From: an uncultured Micrococcales bacterium | Lineage (GTDB): Bacteria; Actinomycetota; Actinomycetes; Actinomycetales; Microbacteriaceae | Assembly (NCBI GenBank): GCA_903824455.1 | Contig: CAIJWY010000243.1 | Coordinates: forward strand, 1 to 5,305 | Length of the DNA: 5,305 nt | Direction of reading: 5' to 3' | Shown here: positions 1 to 5,305 of the stretch, piece after piece | How the letters are laid out: every line of letters begins with the position of its first letter | Position numbering within the stretch: position 1 is the stretch's first letter | Program-made: the position numbers and the translations under genes | Notes under the pieces: generated by a model | Database searches by the model: none | The model's input: only the letters and a program-made list of their open reading frames with translations | What the model was told of the DNA's origin: nothing

Positions 1-2
1 AG

Positions 3-11
3 TTATCCACA
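3..11 (+). promoter_or_regulatory. DnaA-box 9-mer upstream of recA
   Basis: TTATCCACA at 3-11 is an exact match to the consensus high-affinity DnaA box. It lies about 100 bases upstream of the recA start, in what appears to be intergenic DNA. A single copy is seen. An exact 9-mer on either strand is expected by chance in roughly 4% of windows this size, so a regulatory role is possible but unproven. Confidence 0.35.
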
Positions 12-42
12 AATCGAAAACGCCGGCGGTGAATGTCGCAGG

Positions 43-71
43 TTCGCAATAGTGTCACATCAGAATAAAAA
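43..71 (+). promoter_or_regulatory. Candidate recA promoter
   Basis: A possible sigma-70-type promoter has TTCGCA at 43-48 as -35 (4 of 6 matches to TTGACA) and TAAAAA at 66-71 as -10 (4 of 6 matches to TATAAT), spaced by 17 bases. It would start transcription near 78, about 30 bases before recA. The match is weak and the call rests mainly on position. No other hexamer pair in 1-106 looks better. The true promoter could lie upstream of the window. Confidence 0.3.
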
Positions 72-97
72 CGTGATGGCTCGCAAGAGCAGAAGAT

Positions 98-102
98 GAG
101 GA
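98..102 (+). promoter_or_regulatory. recA Shine-Dalgarno
   Basis: GAGGA lies four bases before the ATG at 107 and fits the anti-Shine-Dalgarno core. It fixes the recA start. The other nearby ATGs, at 76 and 96, are out of frame with recA. Confidence 0.8.
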
Positions 103-106
103 TCAA

Positions 107-1189
107 ATGGCAAGTCCAGCAGAACGAGAAAAAGCTCTAGATACAGCTCTCGCACAGATCGACCGCCAGTTCGGCAAGGGTTCGGTTATGCGCCTTGGCT
201 CAGATGAGCGCGCACCGGTCGAAACCATTTCAACCGGCTCAATTGCCCTAGATGCCGCGCTTGGCATCGGTGGCCTACCTCGTGGCCGAATCGTTGAGAT
301 TTACGGGCCAGAGTCTTCCGGTAAAACCACACTTACCCTCCACGCGATTGCGAACGCCCAGAAAAACGGCGGAGTGGCAGCTTTCATCGACGCCGAGCAC
401 GCACTTGACCCTGAGTATGCCAAAGCACTTGGCGTAGACATCGATGCCCTCTTGGTTAGCCAGCCAGACACCGGTGAGCAGGCGCTTGAAATTGCCGACA
501 TGCTAGTTCGCTCTGGAGCGATTGACCTAGTGGTCATCGACTCGGTTGCAGCGCTGGTACCTCGCGCCGAAATCGAAGGCGAAATGGGAGACACTCACGT
601 TGGTCTCCAGGCTCGTCTGATGTCTCAGGCTCTTCGCAAGCTAACCGGTGGCCTCAGCACCACCAACACCACCATGATTTTCATCAACCAGCTTCGCGAG
701 AAGATCGGTGTGTTCTTCGGAAGCCCGGAAACCACCGCTGGCGGTAAGGCACTGAAGTTTTACGCCTCGGTTCGCCTAGACATCCGTCGCATTGAAACCC
801 TGAAAGACGGAACCGACGCAGTTGGTAACCGCACCCGAGTGAAGGTTGTCAAGAACAAGATGGCGGCTCCGTTCAAGCAGGCCGAATTCGACATCATTTA
901 TGGAACGGGTATTTCTCGCGAGGGTAGCCTGATCGACTTCGGTGTCGACCACGACATCGTGAAGAAGTCTGGCGCCTGGTACACCTACGAGGGTGAGCAG
1001 CTTGGCCAGGGTAAGGAAAATGCTCGTTCATTCCTAATCGAAAACGTCAAGATGGCCGATGAAATCGAACAGAAGATCAAGACCAAGCTTGGTATCGGAG
1101 TTCCACGCGCCGTTGCCGACCTACCTGCGGAAGAGCTTCCTCCGGTAGCGGTTGTTGAACCTAAGGACAACAAAGCAGCCAACGCCTAA
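107..1189 (+). CDS. recA: Recombinase RecA
   Basis: This gene encodes a 360-residue RecA, the ATP-dependent strand-exchange protein that forms filaments on single-stranded DNA and triggers LexA self-cleavage. The Walker A motif GPESSGKTT is at residues 67-75 (K73), and the catalytic glutamate is E97 in FIDAEHA. The Walker B strand LVVIDS ends at D145, and the NQLR switch glutamine is Q195. The DNA-binding loop L2 spans about 196-212 and reads GVFFGSPETTAGGK, with Phe where E. coli has Met202. Length is normal, and the core is uninterrupted, so there is no intein of the mycobacterial type. The start at 107 is supported by GAGGA at 98-102, four bases upstream, and by the usual family N-terminus (REKALDTALAQIDRQFGKG). 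The C-terminal tail after about residue 335 is variable and less acidic than in E. coli. It is the first gene of a close-packed run and ends one base before recX. Confidence 0.99.
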   Translation: MASPAEREKALDTALAQIDRQFGKGSVMRLGSDERAPVETISTGSIALDAALGIGGLPRGRIVEIYGPESSGKTTLTLHAIANAQKNGGVAAFIDAEHALDPEYAKALGVDIDALLVSQPDTGEQALEIADMLVRSGAIDLVVIDSVAALVPRAEIEGEMGDTHVGLQARLMSQALRKLTGGLSTTNTTMIFINQLREKIGVFFGSPETTAGGKALKFYASVRLDIRRIETLKDGTDAVGNRTRVKVVKNKMAAPFKQAEFDIIYGTGISREGSLIDFGVDHDIVKKSGAWYTYEGEQLGQGKENARSFLIENVKMADEIEQKIKTKLGIGVPRAVADLPAEELPPVAVVEPKDNKAANA

Positions 1190-1190
1190 C

Positions 1191-1742
1191 ATGGCTTTTG
1201 CACGAAGGGGTCGATCCCGAATCGAAACAAAAGATTCGGAACCGGCCCCTTTGCTTTCGCCCGAGAAACAAGAGTCTCGGGCAAGAAATGTTCTGCTCTA
1301 TCAGCTTTCCAAATCTGCAAAGTCGAAGGACCAGTGTCGAAAGATTTTGGCGAATCGTGGGATAGATAGCGAAATCGCTGAAAAGGTTCTCGATCGGTTC
1401 GAAGAGGCCCAAATCATCGACGACGCGGTTTTTGCCAGAGCCTTCACCAATTCTCGGATTCGCGGGAAAGGCCTTGCTAAAACAGCAATTGCCCGAGAAC
1501 TCCGTGAAAAGGGAGTTGATCAGGAACTCATCGAAACCGCTCTGCAGGAGTTAGATAACGAAGGCGAATTGGCCAGAGCCACTGAGCTGGCGGTTAACCG
1601 AGTAAGACGGATGAGTCACCTAGAGAAACTGGTCATCCAGCGACGTCTCAGCGGGTTTTTGGCTCGAAAAGGCTATGCGGGTTCAATCGTGCAATCCGCA
1701 ACCCGTGTGGCCCTTGAAGAAGCGGTAAAATTGGAGGTCTAA
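1191..1742 (+). CDS. recX: Regulatory protein RecX
   Basis: This gene encodes a 183-residue RecX, which binds RecA filaments and limits their extension and activity. It is all-helical, with three tandem three-helix units at about residues 31-75, 76-120 and 121-178. Family signatures visible are LLYQLSKSAKSKDQCRKIL, the IIDDAVFARAF segment near 75-84, and GLAKTAIARELREKGVD near 94-110. The first 30 residues are charged and not family-conserved. The ATG at 1191 lies one base after the recA stop and has no Shine-Dalgarno at a usable distance, so reinitiation by ribosomes leaving recA is likely. An upstream in-frame TTG at 1152 would overlap recA by 38 bases and is less plausible. The N-terminal coding region also carries two strong stem-loops (1203-1282), so the variable segment may serve RNA structure. 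The stop codon TAA shares its last base with the miaB start. Confidence 0.93.
   Translation: MAFARRGRSRIETKDSEPAPLLSPEKQESRARNVLLYQLSKSAKSKDQCRKILANRGIDSEIAEKVLDRFEEAQIIDDAVFARAFTNSRIRGKGLAKTAIARELREKGVDQELIETALQELDNEGELARATELAVNRVRRMSHLEKLVIQRRLSGFLARKGYAGSIVQSATRVALEEAVKLEV
1203..1253 (+). repeat. Long stem-loop just after recA, inside the start of recX
   Basis: CGAAGGGG (1203-1210) pairs with CCCCTTTG (1246-1253), 8 pairs with one G-U. The stem continues through 1211-1213 with 1243-1245 (3 pairs, one G-U) and 1215 with 1241. It ends in a perfect 7-pair stem, CCGAATC (1217-1223) with GATTCGG (1233-1239), closed by a 9-base loop. In all, 19 pairs form over 21 positions. T-rich DNA (TTTGCTTTC) overlaps and follows the 3' arm, so it resembles a weak, leaky intrinsic terminator or attenuator. 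It begins 12 bases after the recX ATG. Confidence 0.6.
1259..1282 (+). repeat. Second tandem stem-loop in early recX
   Basis: GCCCGAGA (1259-1266) pairs perfectly with TCTCGGGC (1275-1282) over an 8-base loop. It starts five bases after the first stem-loop. A purine-rich stretch and no T-run follow it, so it is not a classic terminator by itself. It could stabilise or process the transcript, or slow ribosomes entering recX. Confidence 0.55.
1733..1737 (+). promoter_or_regulatory. miaB Shine-Dalgarno inside recX
   Basis: GGAGG lies four bases before the ATG at 1742, within the last codons of recX. It is the strongest ribosome-binding site in the window. It lets miaB be initiated independently as well as by coupling at the TAATG junction, in contrast to recX and miaA, which lack a clear site. 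Confidence 0.75.
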
Positions 1743-3193
1743 TGACTTCCACGCTTACTCGAACCTACGAAGTGCGCACCCACGGGTGTGCCATGAACGT
1801 TCACGACTCCGAAAGACTTTCCGGTCTTTTGGAAGGGGCTGGATTCTTGGCTGTCGAAGACGGTGAAGACGCCGATGTAATTGTTTTCAACACCTGTGCC
1901 GTGCGAGAAAACGCAGACAACAAACTCTATGGAAACCTCGGGCAGTTGCTTCCTCGCAAACAGGCGAACCCCAACCTGCAGATCGCGGTTGGAGGTTGTC
2001 TCGCTCAAAAAGATAAGGCGAACATCATCAAAAAGGCCCCTTGGGTCGACGTGGTCTTTGGAACGCACAACATCGGTTCTCTTCCGGCTCTGCTAGAACG
2101 CGCTCGTCACAACGCCGAGGCTCAGGTGGAAATCCTGGAAAGCCTCGAGACTTTCCCCAGCGACTTACCAACTAAGCGCGATTCGGCCTACTCGGCACTG
2201 GTGTCGATTTCGGTTGGTTGCAACAACAGCTGCACCTTCTGCATAGTTCCGTCGTTGCGCGGAAAAGAACGCGACCGTCGTCCAGGGGAAATTCTTGCCG
2301 AGATCGAGGCGTTGGTTGCCGATGGTGTCATTGAAGTGATGCTGTTGGGTCAAAACGTAAACACCTACGGTGTTGAATTTGGCGATAAGGGCGCGTTTGC
2401 CAAACTGCTTCGCGCGGTGGGTCAGATCAAAGGGTTGGAGCGGGTTCGGTTCACCAGCCCACACCCTGCAGCGTTTACCGATGACGTAATTGAAGCCATG
2501 GCCGAAACGGCTAACGTAATGCCGCAACTTCACATGCCGTTGCAGTCGGGCAGTGACAAAGTGCTTAAAGACATGCGCCGCAGTTATCGAAGCGAAAAGT
2601 ACCTTGGCATCATCGAGCGGGTTCGCAAGGCGATTCCAGACGCGGCACTATCAACCGACATCATTGTTGGTTTTCCCGGCGAAACCGAAGAAGACTTCCA
2701 AGCCACAATGAACGTGGTGAGTTCGGCTCGTTTCGCCATCTGCTACATCTACCAATACTCAAAGCGTCCGGGAACCCCTGCCGCAACGTTGCCTGATCAA
2801 ATTTCCAAAGAAGTGGTTCAAGAGCGTTTCGAACGACTCATCGCGCTAACCAACGAGGTTGCTTGGAATGAAAACAAACTTCAAATTGGTAAGTCGGTGG
2901 AAGTCTTGGTAGCTAATGATGGCCGCAAGGACGATGCCACCGGAAGACTTACCGGTCGCGCCAAAGATAGCCGTTTAGTCCACTTCTCACTACCGGCTGG
3001 CATGAAGCGTCCAAGGCCGGGCGATTTGGTTACTGTTACGGTTACCGATGCTGGTCCTTATCACCTGCTAGCCGATCCGGATTCTGCTGATGAAGTAATC
3101 GTTCGTCGAACCATTGGTGGCGATGCCTTCGAGCGAGTCAATGAAGAAACCGAGACCAAGCGCAAGAGCCTGAGCCTCACTCCGCGCAAATGA
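1742..3193 (+). CDS. miaB: tRNA-2-methylthio-N6-dimethylallyladenosine synthase MiaB
   Basis: This gene encodes a 483-residue radical-SAM methylthiotransferase that converts i6A37 to ms2i6A37 in tRNAs reading UNN codons. The N-terminal UPF0004 domain (about 8-120) carries the three auxiliary-cluster cysteines C16 (THGC), C52 (NTCAVRE) and C86 (GGCLAQ). The radical-SAM core (about 150-375) has the CxxxCxxC cluster motif at C160, C164 and C167. Further conserved segments are GQNVNTYG, TSPHP, PLQSGS, TDIIVGFPGETEEDF and YQYSKRPGTPAA. A TRAM domain for RNA binding follows at about 380-445. The set of motifs and the YSxRPGT segment favour MiaB over the relatives RimO or MtaB. The start is fixed by GGAGG at 1733-1737, four bases upstream and inside recX, with a TAATG junction. 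The gene overlaps miaA by four bases, placing the second enzyme of the pathway upstream of the first. The last 35 residues are charged and probably flexible. Confidence 0.97.
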   Translation: MTSTLTRTYEVRTHGCAMNVHDSERLSGLLEGAGFLAVEDGEDADVIVFNTCAVRENADNKLYGNLGQLLPRKQANPNLQIAVGGCLAQKDKANIIKKAPWVDVVFGTHNIGSLPALLERARHNAEAQVEILESLETFPSDLPTKRDSAYSALVSISVGCNNSCTFCIVPSLRGKERDRRPGEILAEIEALVADGVIEVMLLGQNVNTYGVEFGDKGAFAKLLRAVGQIKGLERVRFTSPHPAAFTDDVIEAMAETANVMPQLHMPLQSGSDKVLKDMRRSYRSEKYLGIIERVRKAIPDAALSTDIIVGFPGETEEDFQATMNVVSSARFAICYIYQYSKRPGTPAATLPDQISKEVVQERFERLIALTNEVAWNENKLQIGKSVEVLVANDGRKDDATGRLTGRAKDSRLVHFSLPAGMKRPRPGDLVTVTVTDAGPYHLLADPDSADEVIVRRTIGGDAFERVNEETETKRKSLSLTPRK

Positions 3194-4119
3194 CAAAACT
3201 GATAGCGGTAGTTGGACCAACTGGAACGGGTAAGAGCGACACAGCTATTGGTGTTGCCAAGCACATCGAGTCACTCGGTCAAAAGGCTGAAATCGTCAAT
3301 GCCGATTCGATGCAGTTTTATCGTGGCATGAATATTGGAACAGCCAAGCTCTCCGAGTTTGAGCGCCAAGGAGTGGAACATCACCTGCTCGACTGGCTCG
3401 ACATTGCCGATGAATCAACAGCCGCCGAATACCAATCGGTTGCCAGACGCAAGATTTTGGAACTTCAGGAAGCAAACATCACTCCCATCTTGGCCGGGGG
3501 TTCAATGCTCTATCTCGCAGCTGCCCTAAACGAGTTTGGTTTTGCCGCTCGAGACGAAACCATTCGAGCCCAATTAGAGGCGGAGCTGCTTCGGGTAGGG
3601 GAGTCGGAACTATATCGGCGTTTAGTTGCGCTAACCCCAGACACCGCCAGTCGAATTGACCCCAAGAACGGCCGACGAATCGTTCGAGCCCTTGAAGTGG
3701 TTTCAATTACCGGTGACGATTTTGCCGCCAAACTTCCGGATCTCAACGAAAGCTGGCAGCCGGTGTTGGAAATCGGGTTGAACTCTGATCGAGCGCACCT
3801 GGTTGCTCGCCTGCAAACTAGAGCGACCAGTATGTGGCAGCGAGGTTTAGTTGCCGAAGTTGAGGCTCTAATCCCACTGGGTATTCGAGACGGCAAGACT
3901 TCGTCAAGAGCAATTGGTTATGCCCAGGCCCTGGCCCAGCTGGATGGAAGACTCACCGAAGCCGAAGCCATCGAGGAAACGGCCAAGCTAACCAGCCGCT
4001 ATGCCCGTCGTCAGATGTCATGGTTTAGAAGAGACCCGAGAATTAATTGGTTCGATTACCAAGATCCGCAAGCGACTTCCAATATCTTGAACCTCGTCAC
4101 CGAACACCTGAACGCCTAG
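3190..4119 (+). CDS. miaA: tRNA dimethylallyltransferase MiaA
   Basis: This gene encodes a 309-residue enzyme that transfers the dimethylallyl group of DMAPP to N6 of A37 in UNN-reading tRNAs, giving i6A37, the substrate of MiaB. The P-loop GPTGTGKS is at residues 9-16. The catalytic aspartate is D39 in NADSMQ, followed by GMNIGTAK at 47-53. GGSMLY is at 103-108, DPKNGRRIVRALEV at 157-170, SRAIGYAQAL at 239-248 and TSRYARRQMSWFRRD at 268-282, all family hallmarks. Leucine follows GTAK where many bacterial MiaA proteins have proline, which I recall as common in Actinobacteria. Length matches the family. The ATG overlaps the miaB stop in an ATGA junction and lacks a clear Shine-Dalgarno, so its translation probably depends on miaB. 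The dapF gene follows after ten bases. Confidence 0.97.
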   Translation: MTKLIAVVGPTGTGKSDTAIGVAKHIESLGQKAEIVNADSMQFYRGMNIGTAKLSEFERQGVEHHLLDWLDIADESTAAEYQSVARRKILELQEANITPILAGGSMLYLAAALNEFGFAARDETIRAQLEAELLRVGESELYRRLVALTPDTASRIDPKNGRRIVRALEVVSITGDDFAAKLPDLNESWQPVLEIGLNSDRAHLVARLQTRATSMWQRGLVAEVEALIPLGIRDGKTSSRAIGYAQALAQLDGRLTEAEAIEETAKLTSRYARRQMSWFRRDPRINWFDYQDPQATSNILNLVTEHLNA

Positions 4120-4120
4120 G
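4118..4120 (+). promoter_or_regulatory. Weak dapF ribosome-binding site
   Basis: AGG at 4118-4120, overlapping the miaA stop, lies nine bases before the ATG at 4130 but only three before the alternative GTG at 4124. Spacing therefore favours the ATG. The match is short. Confidence 0.4.
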
Positions 4121-4129
4121 CTGGTGGTT

Positions 4130-5017
4130 ATGGCAAAAATCATCCCGTTTACCAAAGGGCATGGAACCGGCAACGATTTCGTGTTGATTTATGACGCCGA
4201 TAATTCTCTCGACCTGAAAATCGGGCAGGTTGCAAAACTTTGTGACCGCAACTTCGGAATCGGTGCCGATGGTTTTATTCGAGTCATTGAGAGTCGTTTA
4301 GTTGCCGAGGCCAAGGAATTGCTGCAGGAAATCCCTGAGGCGAAGTGGTTCATGGATTATCGCAATGCCGACGGATCAAAAGCTGAGATGTGTGGCAACG
4401 GTGTTCGAGTTTTCGCTCGCTACCTAATCGAAAAAGGTTTGGTTTCAATCGGAAACGGGGAAACTCTAACGGTTGCGACTCGAGCCGGGGTTCGCGATGT
4501 TCAGCCAAATCGCGCTGGTTTTGCCGTTGACATGGGTCGTTGGAAATTAGCAGACGAGACTACGGTGCACGCCTCAAAATTGCCGGTCGGACGATTAGGT
4601 CAGGGAATCAATGTTGGCAACCCGCACGTGGTGGTGGCCCTAGCATCAAAGGATGAACTGGAAGCATTAGATTTGCACACCGCTCCAAAACTAGAGCCGG
4701 CTTTGGAAGACGGCGCCAACGTTGAGTTTGTGGTTCCTGCCGATCCGATGGTGGTCGATGGTGTCGGCTCAATCCAGATGCGCGTTTTCGAACGCGGCGT
4801 TGGTGAAACTCTGAGTTGCGGAACCGGAATTGTGGCCGCTGCTCTGGCGACCCGACAATGGGCTGGGCCGGGAGCACCGAACATCTGGTCGGTAACCGTT
4901 CCAGGTGGCACACTCGGGGTGCGCATGTTCCCTACCGAAGAGGGCGAGCACGTTGGTTTGTCGGGTGCCGCCGAATTGGTTTTCGATGGCGAAATTGACG
5001 CCGAAACCTTTTTCTAG
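4130..5017 (+). CDS. dapF: Diaminopimelate epimerase DapF
   Basis: This gene encodes a 295-residue cofactor-independent racemase that interconverts LL- and meso-diaminopimelate, the penultimate step to lysine and the source of meso-DAP for peptidoglycan where it is used. The two-base mechanism needs two cysteines. Both are present: C88 in NADGSKAEMCGNGVR and C230 in ETLSCGTGI. The N-terminal GHGTGNDF (10-17), the GNPH motif (163-166) and FERGVGETLSCGTG are typical of the family. An extra segment at about 52-72, between RVIES and WFMDYRNADG, matches my recollection of actinobacterial DapF. The ATG at 4130 is preferred because AGG at 4118-4120 lies nine bases upstream. A GTG at 4124 would add only two residues. 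It sits ten bases after miaA, so it is probably on the same transcript. Its TAG stop interlocks with that of the convergent gene. Confidence 0.97.
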   Translation: MAKIIPFTKGHGTGNDFVLIYDADNSLDLKIGQVAKLCDRNFGIGADGFIRVIESRLVAEAKELLQEIPEAKWFMDYRNADGSKAEMCGNGVRVFARYLIEKGLVSIGNGETLTVATRAGVRDVQPNRAGFAVDMGRWKLADETTVHASKLPVGRLGQGINVGNPHVVVALASKDELEALDLHTAPKLEPALEDGANVEFVVPADPMVVDGVGSIQMRVFERGVGETLSCGTGIVAAALATRQWAGPGAPNIWSVTVPGGTLGVRMFPTEEGEHVGLSGAAELVFDGEIDAETFF

Positions 5018-5305
5018 TTTTTGTGGGTAACTCGGATTACCCGAAATTGTTTTGAGTTATCAACCTTCAGGCAACTGAATTTTTTAGGAAGTGTGTCCTG
5101 TAGCCAACGCAGAAGTGACTCGGCACCTAGATTTTTTTGAACCACTAGATAACTTTCGGCTCCGGACAGCAATCTCGGCAACCAAGTTTTGAGAATCTCG
5201 TGAAGTGCCTCTTTACCAACTCGAATCGGCGGGTTCGACCAAATGCCCGCGAACTTCACGCTGGCTGGAACTTCTTCTGGCTTGCAAATCTTAATGTTGG
5301 TAACC
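5014..5305 (-). CDS. Class I SAM-dependent methyltransferase, RsmC/MTS-type (C-terminal part)
   Basis: This is the 3' end of a - strand gene that runs off the right edge; 96 codons plus the stop are visible. The frame stays open to the edge, so the GTG at 5259-5257 is an internal valine codon and not the start. The visible part contains GIWSNPPIRVGK, where NPPI is motif IV of the N-methyltransferases related to RsmC/RlmG and HemK/PrmC (substrate-amine binding and catalysis). Next come a helix ending in LPRLL and the strand-turn segment SYLVVQKNLGAESL, both typical of the MTS-type fold. The likely role is methylation of a guanine base in rRNA, but the N-terminal half with the SAM-binding glycine motif lies outside, so the substrate cannot be fixed. 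By recollection, such a gene often sits convergent to dapF in Microbacteriaceae. Base composition looks slightly more AT-rich than its neighbours. Confidence 0.85.
   Translation of the reverse strand, partial: VTNIKICKPEEVPASVKFAGIWSNPPIRVGKEALHEILKTWLPRLLSGAESYLVVQKNLGAESLLRWLQDTLPKKFSCLKVDNSKQFRVIRVTHKN
5025..5042. terminator. Possible weak terminator stem downstream of dapF
   Basis: GGGTAA (5025-5030) and TTACCC (5037-5042) form a perfect 6-pair stem with a 6-base loop, eight bases past the dapF stop. On the + strand it is followed after four bases by the imperfect T-stretch TTGTTTT (5047-5053). On the - strand the downstream side is A-rich, so it would not terminate the methyltransferase gene. 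The repeat lies inside the methyltransferase coding region (codons for RVIRVT), so it may be a coding coincidence. Confidence 0.25.

Noticed and set aside
21..28. CGCCGGCG palindrome upstream of recA
   Set aside because: It is only 8 bases, with no extension of symmetry on either side and no known operator match.
29..47. GTGAA/TTCGC pair as an SOS box
   Set aside because: Spacing and half-site sequences do not fit the GAAC-N4-GTTC pattern.
52..71. LexA-independent damage promoter (TTGTCRGTG-N8-TAnnnT type)
   Set aside because: Only the TGTCA core matches, and no TAnnnT follows at the required spacing.
1..99. Open frame through the left edge (frame 1, ending TGA at 97-99) as the tail of an upstream gene
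   Set aside because: The 32 residues match nothing I recognise, and the frame would run into the recA Shine-Dalgarno. Two other frames end at 32 and 52. There is no support for a coding tail.
107..1189. Intein in recA
   Set aside because: The motif spacing is continuous and the protein has normal length, so there is no insertion.
1152..1190. TTG start for recX inside recA
   Set aside because: It needs a 38-base overlap with recA, and the added residues are not RecX-like. ATG 1191 gives a normal junction.
1195..1233. Pseudoknot between CTTTTG (1195-1200) and the hairpin loop CAAAAG (1228-1233)
   Set aside because: The pairing is real on paper, but it would have to cross the long first stem with a two-base linker, which is sterically unlikely. 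It could only be a weaker alternative fold.
5022..5030. Second DnaA box (TTACCCACA, - strand)
   Set aside because: It has one mismatch from consensus and lies within the methyltransferase codons; a coding coincidence is more likely.

Overview
The window is a compact piece of actinobacterial chromosome, about 50-53% GC by eye. It carries the conserved order recA-recX-miaB-miaA-dapF on the + strand, followed by the 3' end of a convergent SAM-dependent methyltransferase gene. Gene order and several protein details point to Actinobacteria and probably the family Microbacteriaceae: GTAKL in MiaA, the GGKALKF loop in RecA, the WFMDYRNADG stretch in DapF and the SNPPIRVGK stretch in the methyltransferase. 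The moderate GC suggests a low-GC, small-genome member such as the freshwater Luna-type lineages (Rhodoluna/Aquiluna-like). The genus is inference.

Layout: 1-106 is the recA leader, with an exact DnaA-box 9-mer, a weak promoter candidate and a good Shine-Dalgarno, but no canonical LexA box. RecA (107-1189) is separated by one base from RecX (1191-1742). RecX shares one base (TAATG) with MiaB (1742-3193), MiaB overlaps MiaA (3190-4119) by four bases (ATGA), and DapF (4130-5017) follows after ten bases. The downstream methyltransferase gene runs on the - strand from beyond the right edge to 5014. Its stop codon and that of dapF share the palindrome CTAG.

Function: RecA is the recombination and SOS recombinase, and RecX is its filament modulator. 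MiaA and MiaB act in sequence on A37 of tRNAs reading UNN codons (isopentenylation, then methylthiolation). DapF makes meso-diaminopimelate for lysine and, where used, the cell wall. The tight spacing suggests one transcript with translational coupling.

The genes themselves are ordinary housekeeping genes, and I see no new defence, mobile or biosynthetic system. The most notable unexplained structure is a pair of strong tandem stem-loops at 1203-1253 and 1259-1282. They sit just inside the start of recX, in its poorly conserved N-terminal coding region, and could set the recA:recX expression ratio.
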